In this document: positions 37,101 to 46,118 of the stretch, piece after piece
How positions within the stretch are numbered: position 1 is the first letter of the stretch
How the letters are laid out: each line of letters opens with the position of its first letter
Source: Dyadobacter sp. CECT 9275
Lineage (GTDB): Bacteria; Bacteroidota; Bacteroidia; Cytophagales; Spirosomataceae
Direction: 5' to 3'
Assembly (NCBI RefSeq): GCF_907164905.1
Contig: NZ_CAJRAF010000004.1
Coordinates: 62,001-126,000, forward strand
Length of the DNA: 64,000 nt
Notes under the pieces: generated by a model
Databases searched by the model: none
Told to the model about the DNA's origin: nothing
The model's input: the letters and a program-made list of their open reading frames with translations, nothing else
Position numbers and translations under genes: made by a program

Positions 37101-38137
37101 GGTTGCCACGGATATTCGACCGCTTCTACCAGGCTGACGAAGGCCAGCACCGTCACTACGAAGGAACGGGTATCGGTCTTGCGCTTGTCAAGGAGCTCGT
37201 TCATTCGCTGCGCGGTACGATTGACGTGCAAAGTACTCCTGGCAAGGGGAGCAGGTTTACGGTACATCTGCCTTGTGATCTTGCGAGCTGGGCCGACCAT
37301 ATCGTTACAGACGCCCCCCAAAGTACTTCCCTTCCGATGATGCAGGAAGCACATACCCCTCCAACAGAACAGCCTGCCCGGGAAAACAGCGACGAACTCC
37401 CTGTGCTGCTGATTGTAGAAGACAACCTCGATCTCCGGAAATTTGTACGGAGTATTTTTGAAGGAACCTATCGTATTGAAGAAGCACAGGATGGTGAGCA
37501 AGGCCTTGCAGTGGCCATCGCCCAGGTCCCTGATATGATCATCAGTGATTTGATGATGCCGCGCATGGATGGGCTGGAGCTTTGCAAGACCCTGAAAACC
37601 GATCTGCGAACGGATCACATCCCGGTTATTCTGCTCACGGCAAAAGCTACCCTCGAAAGCCGGCTGGAAGGCTTGAAACTCGGTGCCGACGACTACCTTG
37701 CCAAACCTTTTGACACGGATGAACTAATGATTCGGGTAGAAAATTTGCTGCGGCAGCGCCAGCTCCTGCAACAAAAGTACAGCCATGGCGCTCCTGCCGC
37801 TCCTGAGCAGGGTGAGACAATGGTAGACCCCTTTTTACAGAAGGCCAATAATGTCCTGGACGATAATCTTTCAGAAAGCGCATTTTCGATGGAGCGATTC
37901 GCCGCCGAAATGGGAATTACGACCGTTCAGCTAAGGCGAAAACTCAAGGCCCTGACCGGCCAGACGGGTATCGAATACCTACGAAATTACAGGCTCGAGA
38001 AAGCGGCGGTATTGCTTCGGAACCAGACAGGATCCGTTTCCGAAATCGCTTATCTGGTGGGCTTCGAAAGCCTGTCCTACTTCTCGAAAGTGTTTCAGGA
38101 AAAGTTTGGCAAAAAGCCTTCCGAGTGGGCGCCCTGA
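34115..38137 (+). CDS. Hybrid two-component system protein (propeller-Y_Y_Y-HisKA-HATPase-REC-AraC)
   Basis: The 1340-residue protein joins sensor, kinase and regulator in one chain. Order: signal peptide (cleavage near C-A-G-Q), two-component propeller repeats (about 25-690), Y_Y_Y domain (about 690-770), one membrane span (about 780-800), HisKA with H839 in N-I-S-H-E-F-R-T-P, HATPase (about 880-1060), receiver with D1145 in I-S-D-L-M-M-P-R-M-D-G, and an AraC HTH (about 1245-1340). Such proteins sense polysaccharide fragments in the periplasm and activate uptake genes directly, but no SusCD pair is next to it. The likely target is the gene 188 nt downstream. Confidence 0.95.
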   Translation: MIARLLLLLQFISLICAGQENLWQPITISEGLSQGMVYDLLEDREGFMWFATKDGLNRYDGYNFKVFTHDPYSANSISGNICTALFQDSKGRIWIGTEKDGVNLFDPKTQRFYHAGVSDEDQKNAGNYGIIFIKEASDGSIWLISDKPGKVYKVSSLPSFPSQADFTSLVKPVSSAQEGVPDGRFRYDHHAIGYLFSANLYPPEKRQPLASDIFQGFSSYIIIEDRAGRFWGVGQDSIVCWKNKHIKTISFPKGGISAANQFADGTIAICNQEFIWLFKPDELLKLDSLTVRNAYLALPRDMHSVNHVFKDSRGNLWASTKGYGLLKFNPRVKQFKSFLPSKSPAALFQDLKGDVYFHANYNPAYQIYKLDQVNNSFERLPSWISGPTVRHHAICQDRQRNIWMIISSDTKSETWLVRLSEDLKMMKKYLLPFVNEKNFTLKMHEDEKGLLWMGLSNGALLRFNPASETFTTYTYRSLLPVSGSVVENFCMYQDGTTMWIGTQKGLIRAEKFQSKPVFSIYKNSATDRQSLSNDFVSAIINDPLQPAKYLWVGTKGGGLERLDKKTGKFEHFTESQGLPNKVVYGILRGDDNNLWLSTNRGLSSLNPTTLIFTNFNKSDGLQDDEFNTNAYFKGPGGELLFGGIKGINIFRPSAIVGNTKPPFTKLVGLKINNKEIETGDESKLLAQALGYVTELDLSHDQNQITLEFAVMDFTNPVKNRYRYQLEGIDQDWVEAGTSHFANYAQLPEGRYTFQVMGTTNGQVWSKPTALNIRIYPPFYKTWWAYLVYFVALACLWYRWHQSQLKRVRLQEQLLYKDKEASRLAELDTIKTNFFANISHEFRTPLTLLMGPLAQLQKKNPDEKLIPTMQRNLFRLQTLINQLLDLSKLEAGKMEPKIQGADLSRFLTYLCASFESIAQSKQINFVSMVRPSIQLAYFDSDKVEKIVTNLLSNAFKFTPENEQISVDVSYQYRLGDGSVSSFYIIVSDNGIGIDPARLPRIFDRFYQADEGQHRHYEGTGIGLALVKELVHSLRGTIDVQSTPGKGSRFTVHLPCDLASWADHIVTDAPQSTSLPMMQEAHTPPTEQPARENSDELPVLLIVEDNLDLRKFVRSIFEGTYRIEEAQDGEQGLAVAIAQVPDMIISDLMMPRMDGLELCKTLKTDLRTDHIPVILLTAKATLESRLEGLKLGADDYLAKPFDTDELMIRVENLLRQRQLLQQKYSHGAPAAPEQGETMVDPFLQKANNVLDDNLSESAFSMERFAAEMGITTVQLRRKLKALTGQTGIEYLRNYRLEKAAVLLRNQTGSVSEIAYLVGFESLSYFSKVFQEKFGKKPSEWAP

Positions 38138-38225
38138 TCCTTTTCAGCCCGGCATAGAAATATCCCGGCGTGGCCGAAAGACCTGGATACGCTGGTTACA
38201 AAACTGCCCCTGGGAATGGAAAAGT

Positions 38226-38250
38226 TGCTCATTTGTCCAAAATGAGCAAA
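38226..38250. promoter_or_regulatory. 10-bp inverted repeat TTGCTCATTT / AAATGAGCAA
   Basis: Perfect arms 38226-38235 and 38241-38250 around GTCCA, between the hybrid regulator and the type IX-secreted protein gene. It could be a weak terminator or a binding site for the AraC domain of the upstream protein; the T-tract needed for termination is absent. Confidence 0.45.
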
Positions 38251-38325
38251 AGAATGTCGTTTTAGGGTTAAAAAATTAATGACCGAAGGTTACAACTTTA
38301 CCGACAGAAACAAACGACGTTATGA

Positions 38326-39987
38326 ATGAAAAAGTACCTTTACTTACTGCTTGCCACTTTTACGGTTTCCACTGCGTCAGCTATTGACCGGACCTGGATA
38401 GGAACCACCTCAGATTGGGCAACAGCCTCCAACTGGTCGCCAAGTGGAATTCCGGATATCAACGATATACTGACGATTGAAAATCCCACCATTGACCCTG
38501 TCATATCCGACGGTATAGTCGCCTATGCATTTCGCGTTTTTCTGAAGTCGGGCGCTACCTTAACCATTGAAACCGGCGCCTCACTCACCGTAACAAATGC
38601 TGAACGAGTGACTTATTTTAACGGAATAGAAATAAGAGAATCCGAATTAATCAACAACGGTACCATCACCGTTCAGATGCCTGACGCCGCTGATGGGGGA
38701 GCTGTTGGCATCGTGTTCGAGGCAGGAACCATGACCAATTCGGGAATCGTTAACACAGACGGCGAGGACGGAATTCAGTTTTCAGATGCCAGCCAAATTA
38801 CCAACCAGGCAACCGGGATTATTAATACTAATGGCACTTTTTCCGGAATGTATCAAAACAACGGCGTAACAAACATTTCCAACAGTGGTGTAATAAATAT
38901 GTCAGCCACTTACCGCACACTTGATCTCTTGGAAGGCACATTGTCGAACAGTGGAATAGTTAAACTCAGCACGGGGCGCGGCTTAAATTTAGCTTTGGAT
39001 GCCACGCTCAACAATCTTTCCTGTGGCAAAATAATCCTGGAAAATACGGAGAACAACAACCTGGAAAATACGGGTACGATCGTAAACGAGGGGCTTATCC
39101 AAGTCTCCCGGCTGGTGAATAATTCCGGAACTATCACCAACAATGGCGTATTTAAATACAACGAGCTGAGCACAACAGGAGGTGGAATGATTACTAACAA
39201 TGGTATCATTATTGACGACAAAACGGATCCCATCGCTCAGGTCGGGACGTCCAATACTTTTTCTATAGAGGGTATATATACCGACGAAGACGCCACCACG
39301 TCGGCCGGGACATTTACGGCACCCGATACGTTTTCACCCTCCGACCTGGACCCGGGAGATGTTACACTTTACGCGAAGATTGCGACCGGCGACGATGCCT
39401 GCACGTACACCGTTCCCTTCGTGTACGAAATGGTAGCACTCCCTGTTACGCTGGTTCAGTTTTCGGGAAAAAGTACAGGGAACAATCAAAACACGCTTAC
39501 CTGGCTTACAGCAGATGAACAGAACTTTAAGCATTTCGAAATTCAGCGCTCATCGGATGCACGCAGTTTTGAATCCATTGGCTCGGTAACCGCCACCTCT
39601 GCAACCGGCAGCGCCCTGAAGGCCTATCAGTTTGTGGACAGCCATACTGCCGGCATGAATTACTATCGTCTGAAAATGGTGGACCTGGATGGCAGCTATC
39701 AGTTTTCTAAAATCATTTCTGTACTTAATTCCGTTGAAAACAATGTTGTCGGCAGCTTCTATCCTAACCCATCGAGCGGAAAAGTGTTTGTCGATGTGTA
39801 TGCCGATGCTGCCGAAACCTGGCAGATCCGGGTGTTGGATACCAATGGAAAAGTGATCGGTACCGAGAGTCGGAATTTACAGAAAGGCATGAATAAATTG
39901 GAGCTCCCCCCCCTTGCCGAAGGCATGAACATTGTGCAATTCCAAAACAGAAAATCAAGTATCTCCAGAAAGCTGATCCGTCAGTAG
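38326..39987 (+). CDS. Type IX-secreted beta-repeat surface protein
   Basis: The 553-residue protein starts M-K-K-Y-L-Y-L-L-L-A-T with cleavage after A-S-A (about 19). Residues 20-60 (T-W-I-G-T-T-S-D-W-A-T-A-S-N-W-S-P-S-G-I-P) are the usual opening of Bacteroidota beta-helix exoproteins. Many N-S-G-I-V/N-N-G-T-I repeats follow (about 95-320), consistent with a parallel beta-helix. A fibronectin-like region (about 375-460) and a type A sorting domain (about 475-553: Y-P-N-P-S-S-G-K-V, then I-V-Q-F) close it. It is secreted by T9SS and probably attached to the surface. The ATG at 38326 gives the signal peptide. Confidence 0.9.
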   Translation: MKKYLYLLLATFTVSTASAIDRTWIGTTSDWATASNWSPSGIPDINDILTIENPTIDPVISDGIVAYAFRVFLKSGATLTIETGASLTVTNAERVTYFNGIEIRESELINNGTITVQMPDAADGGAVGIVFEAGTMTNSGIVNTDGEDGIQFSDASQITNQATGIINTNGTFSGMYQNNGVTNISNSGVINMSATYRTLDLLEGTLSNSGIVKLSTGRGLNLALDATLNNLSCGKIILENTENNNLENTGTIVNEGLIQVSRLVNNSGTITNNGVFKYNELSTTGGGMITNNGIIIDDKTDPIAQVGTSNTFSIEGIYTDEDATTSAGTFTAPDTFSPSDLDPGDVTLYAKIATGDDACTYTVPFVYEMVALPVTLVQFSGKSTGNNQNTLTWLTADEQNFKHFEIQRSSDARSFESIGSVTATSATGSALKAYQFVDSHTAGMNYYRLKMVDLDGSYQFSKIISVLNSVENNVVGSFYPNPSSGKVFVDVYADAAETWQIRVLDTNGKVIGTESRNLQKGMNKLELPPLAEGMNIVQFQNRKSSISRKLIRQ

Positions 39988-40015
39988 GTTTTGTAGGAAT
40001 AACTGGATAAGATGT

Positions 40016-40058
40016 GTTTGTATGCGAGGCAAAACAGTGAATAGCCTCGCATACAAAC
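40016..40058. terminator. Bidirectional terminator, 15-bp stem
   Basis: 40016-40030 pairs perfectly with 40044-40058 around a 13-nt A-rich loop. It lies between the convergent stops at 39987 and 40064 and serves both genes. Confidence 0.85.
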
Positions 40059-40063
40059 GTTTC

Positions 40064-40951
40064 TTAATTACCCGATAAACCAAATGAAATCCCTAATTGC
40101 AGATACAAGCCTGCGCTATCAATTTTCCGTTGGGGGCTGGGCTTGTCTCCGATGGGGACCGTGATGATTGTCCAGCGCGTCTGGGAGGCGTCGTCAAACA
40201 GTTTATAGCTTTGTTTAAGGCTCCTCCCTATACCAAAATAAAGCTGCCAGGCATTGGCAAATTGGTATTCCAGCCGGGAGAGGCCAGTCCATTGGTTGAT
40301 CTGGATAAACTCGTTTTCCCTGGCTGCGGCAGACAACCGGTAGCTGGCGGCTTCACCGTTCAGTTCCAGCCCGATACTTAATTTCCTGGTGAACCGGTAC
40401 AATATTTTGGGCTTGACGGGAAACTGTCCGCTGATACTCCACTGCTCACTGGGGCGGTAATCCACATCGATAAAGGGTACCAACTGATTTCCAAAAAACT
40501 GCCTGGAATAAGCCAATCCCCAGCCGGTGCTCAGTTTTTCGGAATGCTTCAGCCGGTATCTGAACCCTGCACTGTACCGAAAATCCTTGCCGCTGATGTC
40601 CTTCACATCCGTAAACAAACCCGCCTGTACAAAAAGTGCCAGACTTCGCCGGGGCGTAACTTTGTAAAGCCAGGCGCCCTGACATGTAAATCCATACAAG
40701 GGGTTGGCATAATCGGCAGGTAAATTAAACAGGTTCACCTGTTTATATCCAAGTGTCGCCCCGGCGACAATCTTCTTCTTTTGGTAAAGGGGAATACGTA
40801 GCTTAACATCCAGCTGCGCGGTGTGAGCCGTAGTATCGTTATATTTCATCCCTGCCACTGCATAATGAACAGTGGCCAGATCCCGGTCCTGGGCCAGCAC
40901 TGCGCTGGCCAAAAGCAGGAGCTGCAAGCAGTGAAACAGATTTTTCAGCAT
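40064..40951 (-). CDS. DUF6268-like outer-membrane beta-barrel protein
   Basis: The 295-residue protein has a signal peptide (cleavage near V-L-A-Q, about 20) and alternating aromatic/polar strands to the end, closing with a C-terminal strand ending in L-S-G-N. The pattern G-A-T-L-G-Y-K and R-Y-R-L-K fits DUF6268-type barrels. It is the last gene of an export operon, 36 nt behind the ATPase gene. It may form an outer-membrane partner or may simply be co-regulated. Confidence 0.7.
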   Translation of the reverse strand: MLKNLFHCLQLLLLASAVLAQDRDLATVHYAVAGMKYNDTTAHTAQLDVKLRIPLYQKKKIVAGATLGYKQVNLFNLPADYANPLYGFTCQGAWLYKVTPRRSLALFVQAGLFTDVKDISGKDFRYSAGFRYRLKHSEKLSTGWGLAYSRQFFGNQLVPFIDVDYRPSEQWSISGQFPVKPKILYRFTRKLSIGLELNGEAASYRLSAAARENEFIQINQWTGLSRLEYQFANAWQLYFGIGRSLKQSYKLFDDASQTRWTIITVPIGDKPSPQRKIDSAGLYLQLGISFGLSGN

Positions 40952-40987
40952 AGCCTTTCTCAGCAGATACGGTTGGTCATGGTTTGC

Positions 40988-41662
40988 TCATGGCATTATT
41001 TTTCCATCCACCATCTCAATAATCCGGTCGCAGTTAGCGGCGAATTCGTCATCGTGGGTAACGGCAATGATCGTTTGGCCCCTTTCCCTGGCCAACTCAC
41101 GGAAGATATCGAATACTACTTTGGTATTCTTCGAATCCAGATTGCCAGTAGGTTCGTCTCCCATGATGATGGCCGGCTCATTGATGAGCGCTCTGGCAAT
41201 GGCCACCCGCTGCTGTTGCCCGCCAGATATTTTTGAGGCCTTTTTGCTTTCATGCCCTTTAATATCCAGCATCGCCAGCAGTTCCATCGCCTTTGCTTCA
41301 ATCTGCTCTTTCGACTTTTTGCCCAGTTTGAGCGCAGGCAGCATCACGTTGTCCAACACCGAGAACTCGGGCAGCAGATAATGAAACTGAAACACAAAAC
41401 CAATGTGTTCGTTGCGGAACCGGGACAACTGGTTTTGACTAAGTCCTGTAACGATGGTACCATTGATCGTGATGCTTCCCTGGTAATCGGTATCCATGGT
41501 AGAGAGCAGGTACAAGAGTGTTGATTTGCCGGAGCCAGACTTGCCAACGATCGCGACAAACTCCCCTTTTGCCACGTCAAAACCCACTTCCTTCAAAACC
41601 TGGAAAGTTTCCGGTTCGTGAAAATATTTGCTGATGCCCCTTGCGGAAAGTGCTGCGTTCAT
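40988..41662 (-). CDS. ABC transporter ATP-binding protein (LolD/MacB-type)
   Basis: The 224-residue protein has Walker A G-K-S-G-S-G-K-S-T (about 40-48), signature S-G-G-Q-Q-Q-R (about 145-151), Walker B I-I-M-G-D-E-P-T-G-N-L-D (about 164-175) and the H-loop H-D-D-E. This is the MacB/LolD/FtsE subfamily, which powers mechanotransmission rather than membrane channels. It is encoded 18 nt after its permease partner, in an operon with an HlyD adaptor and a TolC protein. Confidence 0.95.
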   Translation of the reverse strand: MNAALSARGISKYFHEPETFQVLKEVGFDVAKGEFVAIVGKSGSGKSTLLYLLSTMDTDYQGSITINGTIVTGLSQNQLSRFRNEHIGFVFQFHYLLPEFSVLDNVMLPALKLGKKSKEQIEAKAMELLAMLDIKGHESKKASKISGGQQQRVAIARALINEPAIIMGDEPTGNLDSKNTKVVFDIFRELARERGQTIIAVTHDDEFAANCDRIIEMVDGKIMP

Positions 41663-41680
41663 TTGCTGTTGATTAGATAA

Positions 41681-42922
41681 TTATCCTCTGAGTATTTCCA
41701 CCGGGTCAACGGTGGATGCCTTACGGGCTGGCAGATAACCCGCTACAAACGTGACGATCAGCCCGAAGACCATGGCCAGGATATAATCGACTGGGAGGTA
41801 TGAAATGGGCAGGGTATCAAAAGACGCGATTTTGAAAGGAATACGATCGACGATGGAGGCAATAATAAACCCAAATAGCAGGCCGATGAAACCACCCATC
41901 AGACCGATGATAACCGACTGCACCAAGAAAATTTGTATAATGTCTTTACCATCGAAACCCATTGCTTTCAAGATGGCTATTTCGCGCATTTTCTCACTAA
42001 CTGTCATGTTCATGATGTTATAAATTCCAAAACCCGCCACGATCAGTATCGTGAGCGATACCGCAATGGCGATGATATCCCTCAGCGTATTGGCCGATTC
42101 AAGTTGCGCGTTACCCTCCTGCCAGGCCTCTGTTTTATATTCGATATCAGGACGAATGGCATCGGCAACTACTTTGGCATCGTTGTAATCGCGGATATTG
42201 GCTAGTACTTCCGTTGCATAACTTTTGTTTTTAGAGAGCAACTGCCTTGCGGTGCTGATCGAAATCAGCGCCCGGCTCTTGTCGACGCTGCCAGTACCAG
42301 TTTGTATCAGCCCTATGACTTTCAAGATTTTTGTAACGCCGTCGGACGTGGTCAATGTAATGTTATCCCCTATGGATGCACTGAGCTTGTCGGCCAGGCC
42401 CGTCCCCAGCACAACCGCATCCGACCGCTTTTCCAGCTCCGTCAGATTTCCTTCGGTCATGTATTGGGCGGTATTGAACATCCTGACCTCGTTGACAACA
42501 TCGATCCCCGACAACGTGCCGCTCACTTTGGTGACCCCGTTCCGAAAAAAGACGTTCTGGTTCACCTGCCGGGTAATGGCCACTATCTGCTCGTTCCTTT
42601 CAAGCACCCGAACAACCTCGTCCGCGTTCCTGATCCCCTCAGTATAGCTGATATGCCTGGCGTTGCTCACGCTGCGCAGCGTATCGCCACTGTTGTTCAA
42701 CGGAATGAGTATCGTAGGGTCCCCTCCTACTTCGTTGTACACCCTGATATGCGCCATGGTCGTGAAAGTGATATCCGTCTGCGCTCCGTTCACTCCATTC
42801 ATAAAGCTGTTCATGAAAATGTACATCGAAATGCCAAAGGTGACGCTCAGCACCGCTACCACGAGCTGTCGTATTTTGGAGGTCAGGTGTACCCAGGATA
42901 TTTTGGTATTTACGTTTGCCAT
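41681..42922 (-). CDS. ABC permease, FtsX/MacB (LolE-like) type
   Basis: The 413-residue protein has the four-span layout of the family: one N-terminal span (about 18-38), a large periplasmic domain (about 40-285), and three spans near the end (about 290-310, 340-365, 385-400). The last residues (A-R-K-A-S-T-V-D-P-V-E-I-L-R-G) are typical. The motif M-R-E-I-A-I-L-K-A-M-G-F couples to the ATPase. Together with the ATPase, adaptor and TolC genes it forms a MacAB-like or LolCDE-like export machine; the substrate is unknown. Confidence 0.93.
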   Translation of the reverse strand: MANVNTKISWVHLTSKIRQLVVAVLSVTFGISMYIFMNSFMNGVNGAQTDITFTTMAHIRVYNEVGGDPTILIPLNNSGDTLRSVSNARHISYTEGIRNADEVVRVLERNEQIVAITRQVNQNVFFRNGVTKVSGTLSGIDVVNEVRMFNTAQYMTEGNLTELEKRSDAVVLGTGLADKLSASIGDNITLTTSDGVTKILKVIGLIQTGTGSVDKSRALISISTARQLLSKNKSYATEVLANIRDYNDAKVVADAIRPDIEYKTEAWQEGNAQLESANTLRDIIAIAVSLTILIVAGFGIYNIMNMTVSEKMREIAILKAMGFDGKDIIQIFLVQSVIIGLMGGFIGLLFGFIIASIVDRIPFKIASFDTLPISYLPVDYILAMVFGLIVTFVAGYLPARKASTVDPVEILRG

Positions 42923-42931
42923 CTTTTTGTT

Positions 42932-43642
42932 TTATAAAATCCAGCTTAATCCTGCAAACAAGCCATTGCTGTCGTGCGAAGGGTTTCTGTCTGCGCCTTT
43001 TGTATCACCATTGGAAATATGCAGATGCCGCGCTCCGAACAAGAGCTTTGCGCGCGGGCCCAGCCTTACGGAAGCGCCGATACCGTATTTGGTGGTGCCG
43101 TTCAGTGATGTGCCGGTCCGGTTATCCCTGCTGTTGGGCTGAGGGAACGGATCGGTGAAATACACAAGCCCGCCGCCCGATTCAAACCATAGTTGCCATG
43201 CAGGTTTGTTAACGGCATACAACCTGGCAAAAGGCCGGATAGCGAAGCCAATTGTACGGTTGTAGTCATCGAAAGGGCAGGTGGCGCTCAGCTCCGTACC
43301 CACCGAAAGCCACCTGCGCAGCATGAAATTAAGGCCGGTGTTGCTTTGTGCCACCTTCGTATGCGGGTATTTATAGCCGAATGTAACGCCGGTTTCGGTG
43401 TAGAGGCTAAATTTTTGCTGTAAGGTGCTGTCTCTTTTTGTCAGTACCAAAGCGACACCAGTAACCAAAGCGGGTAGTACAAAGCCCATACTGGTGTGCA
43501 GGCTCAGTGGTTTAAGTCCAAGCGGGTTCTCGTACCACCTGTCTCCCAAAGGATACTGTGCCCAGGCCGGGCCTGCTACCGCGCCGATGGCAAGTATTAA
43601 AAACACGGTTACCTTTATCGTTTTCATCGTGACACCAATCAT
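42932..43642 (-). CDS. Acyloxyacyl hydrolase family protein (PagL-like lipid A deacylase)
   Basis: The 236-residue protein has a signal peptide ending A-W-A-Q (about 29; a second start at 43627 gives the same cleavage) and the beta-barrel pattern of PagL. The conserved stretch near the end, R-H-L-H-I-S-N-G (H208, S210) and then S-H-D-S-N-G, corresponds to the His-x-Ser catalytic pair of PagL. The third catalytic residue, Glu in PagL, is not obvious. It would remove an acyl chain from lipid A in the outer membrane. It lies between the adaptor and permease genes, so remodelling may accompany export. Confidence 0.78.
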   Translation of the reverse strand: MIGVTMKTIKVTVFLILAIGAVAGPAWAQYPLGDRWYENPLGLKPLSLHTSMGFVLPALVTGVALVLTKRDSTLQQKFSLYTETGVTFGYKYPHTKVAQSNTGLNFMLRRWLSVGTELSATCPFDDYNRTIGFAIRPFARLYAVNKPAWQLWFESGGGLVYFTDPFPQPNSRDNRTGTSLNGTTKYGIGASVRLGPRAKLLFGARHLHISNGDTKGADRNPSHDSNGLFAGLSWIL

Positions 43643-43659
43643 TTTTTGTATGGACCATC

Positions 43660-44787
43660 TCAGCTGCCGGGTAATTCAGTACCCTGCTTTTTGTTTTGGT
43701 CTTTGGGTAAAAGTATGATATCCTTTTCGGTGAGGCCTGCTTTGACTTCCACCCAACTGCCCGCCTTCTGACCCGTCCTGACCGCCCGCTCGGTACCGTC
43801 CCGCAGTTGTACAAACTGGCCTCTTACCAGGGCCGACGACGGGATCACCAGCACCGGCCTGGCAGCTTCCTGGATGATATTGGCCTGCAGCTGGGTGCCC
43901 GACAGCAGCAGTGGCGGCGTACTTACAAACCCCGCTTCCACCGAATAAGACTGTGCCGTCTGGTCGAAAGCGGGTAATATCCTGGTGATGACCGCCGTGA
44001 AAGTAGTGTCAGGAAAGTTATTCATTTGCACTACTGCTTTTTGTCCCACGTGCACCCCGGCAATATCGTCCTCGGCAACAAAGAGTTTTATGATGTAACT
44101 GCCACTACCGATCCGGGCAATCACCTCCCCTTTCCGCACCAGTTCCCCTTTCTTTTTGAGTACATCCAATACCACACCCGGTTTATCCGTGCCGATGACG
44201 TAGTCGCTCAGCACCGCCTGCTGGGTTTTCACCTGCTGCAGACTTTTTTCGGCATTCAGGCGCAGTGCATCCTGTACCTGGCCATAATTCTTCTCCAACG
44301 CCAGCAGGTTGCCCTTTGAGGTTTTATATTGTAAGGCAGCCTTTTCGTATTCCAGCTGCGATGCCGAATTTTTGCTACGCAGCGCTGCATATCGCTCATA
44401 ATTGAGCTGATCCTGGTCGAGCTGGGCCCTTGCAACGCCGAGCTGGGCGCGTAGCTCCGACAGCTGTGGTGCGCTGGGTGCGGCATTTTGCCTGGCATCG
44501 TTGTAAACGATCTTTGCCTCCTGCAATTGGTTATTGGCTACATCACTTTTGATCCTGACCAGGATTTGCCCGGCAGTCAGGTTATCTCCCTCGCGCATGT
44601 TCATTTCCAGGATCGTACCTTCTGCCGTAGCGGCAATTACGTATTCATCTTCCTGTTCCAGGTGACCACTGGCAAAAACAGCCTGCTGCAGGGTTTTCCG
44701 GACTGGATGGGTTTCCTCCTGCCCGCTGCATGCGCAGAGACACATCAGAAGTATCGCAGTAAATAATGTCGTGCTTTTTGCTTTCAT
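43660..44787 (-). CDS. HlyD-family periplasmic adaptor lipoprotein
   Basis: The 375-residue protein is a lipoprotein (lipobox L-C-A-C near residues 17-20). It has a biotinyl-lipoyl-like half (about 45-75), a long coiled-coil hairpin (about 75-190), the second half of the lipoyl domain (about 200-230) and a barrel domain. It links the inner-membrane permease to the TolC channel. It starts 11 nt after the TolC stop in the same operon. Confidence 0.93.
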   Translation of the reverse strand: MKAKSTTLFTAILLMCLCACSGQEETHPVRKTLQQAVFASGHLEQEDEYVIAATAEGTILEMNMREGDNLTAGQILVRIKSDVANNQLQEAKIVYNDARQNAAPSAPQLSELRAQLGVARAQLDQDQLNYERYAALRSKNSASQLEYEKAALQYKTSKGNLLALEKNYGQVQDALRLNAEKSLQQVKTQQAVLSDYVIGTDKPGVVLDVLKKKGELVRKGEVIARIGSGSYIIKLFVAEDDIAGVHVGQKAVVQMNNFPDTTFTAVITRILPAFDQTAQSYSVEAGFVSTPPLLLSGTQLQANIIQEAARPVLVIPSSALVRGQFVQLRDGTERAVRTGQKAGSWVEVKAGLTEKDIILLPKDQNKKQGTELPGS

Positions 44788-44798
44788 TAATTATCATA

Positions 44799-46118
44799 TT
44801 AAAGTTTTGTCCGCAGGTAACGCCTGTATCCGCTGATGCAATGGTTACTGAGGTTTTGCATGTACTGATTTTGGACAAGCAGCAGGTCCTGGAATTTATC
44901 GAGGCGTTCGTCCAGGCCAATGATGCCGCTTTTGTACCGATCACTAGTATACGCATCACTGCTTCTTTGAAGACGCAGGATATCTTCCTGCTGTTTTAAG
45001 TCTGCCAGACTCTGAAAGTATTGAATTTCAAGGTTTTCATCCTCCTCCCGGGTTACACGAACCTCGTTATCCAATAGCCTTTGCTGCTGATGGAGCTGTA
45101 TTTGCGCCTGCGTGATTTTTTCCCTGGCCGACATACCATTGAAAACAGGGATACTGAGCTTGACACCCCAGAACTGCTGAGGCAGGTTGCTGGCGGCCGA
45201 GAGGTCAAACATTTTATCGCTTGCCCAGTTGCGGTTGAACTGATAGCCGATGGAGAGACTGGGATATAAAACCGCCTTGCTTTGGACCAGCTGGCGCTCG
45301 TTCAGTTGCAGCTGCGCCTGCTGAACCTGTACCTGGGGATGCGTGAGGTTTTCGCCTGCTTCTACTCCGCCAAAAGGCTGCGGCGCAGATAGCCCGCCTA
45401 AAAGGCTGACAGGCTCAGAGGTGTTCAGTTGAGACTGTAACTGGTTGTAGAGCTGAGCCAGGGACGACGTAAGGCTGCTTTCCTGCTGCATGGCCTGAAT
45501 ATGCTGAATTTTACTACGGTTCAGGTTTTCTTGGGTAAATATCCCGGCCTCATACTTGTCCTTTGCAATACGAAAAATGCTGTCCGATGCAGCAACATTG
45601 TCCCTGGCAATGCTTATGTACTTCTCGGTTAACAGAATGGAATAATAGGTTTGGGCAAGTTGGTTATATACCTGAAACCGTGCGTTGCGGGTATTAGCCT
45701 CACTCAGTTTTTGTGCAGCCCGGGAGGTTTTTACATCAAACCATTTCTGGAAATTGAGCACCTCCCAGCTAACCTGTATGCCCGTGCTGTACAGATATTG
45801 CCTGCCAAAGGTATACTCATTGAAAGTGCCCGCAGGTGCCGCCGGGTTGAACAGATTTGCCGGAACCAGTGTAGGTTGCAGGGTAATGTTGTCATTAAAC
45901 CCGGCCGAAGCATTCACAGCCGGAAGCAAGGCCCCTTTGGCAGCCGCGTTTTTGGAGGCCGCCACCCGCTGCTGATCCCTCGCGTTTTGTATACTCACCG
46001 CATTTTGATCCGCATAGCTGAACACCTCTTCCAGTGAGCCAAACCTGATCTGAGCCCGGCTGTGGTAATAGCACGAAAAAATCAGAAATAGTGTAAGTAT
46101 GGGTTTTATATTCATCAT
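44799..46118 (-). CDS. TolC-family outer-membrane channel
   Basis: From ATG 46118 (one codon before M-N-I-K-P) the product has 439 residues with a signal peptide ending S-R-A-Q. Two repeated long helical/strand halves give the OEP pattern (S-L-E-E-V-F-S-Y-A-D-Q-N, Q-A-Q-L-Q-L, and Y-x-x-G-x-x-x in both halves). A longer upstream frame to 46256 lacks a signal and is probably not translated. It is the first gene of the export operon and provides the outer-membrane duct for the MacAB-like complex. Confidence 0.93.
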   Translation of the reverse strand: MMNIKPILTLFLIFSCYYHSRAQIRFGSLEEVFSYADQNAVSIQNARDQQRVAASKNAAAKGALLPAVNASAGFNDNITLQPTLVPANLFNPAAPAGTFNEYTFGRQYLYSTGIQVSWEVLNFQKWFDVKTSRAAQKLSEANTRNARFQVYNQLAQTYYSILLTEKYISIARDNVAASDSIFRIAKDKYEAGIFTQENLNRSKIQHIQAMQQESSLTSSLAQLYNQLQSQLNTSEPVSLLGGLSAPQPFGGVEAGENLTHPQVQVQQAQLQLNERQLVQSKAVLYPSLSIGYQFNRNWASDKMFDLSAASNLPQQFWGVKLSIPVFNGMSAREKITQAQIQLHQQQRLLDNEVRVTREEDENLEIQYFQSLADLKQQEDILRLQRSSDAYTSDRYKSGIIGLDERLDKFQDLLLVQNQYMQNLSNHCISGYRRYLRTKL

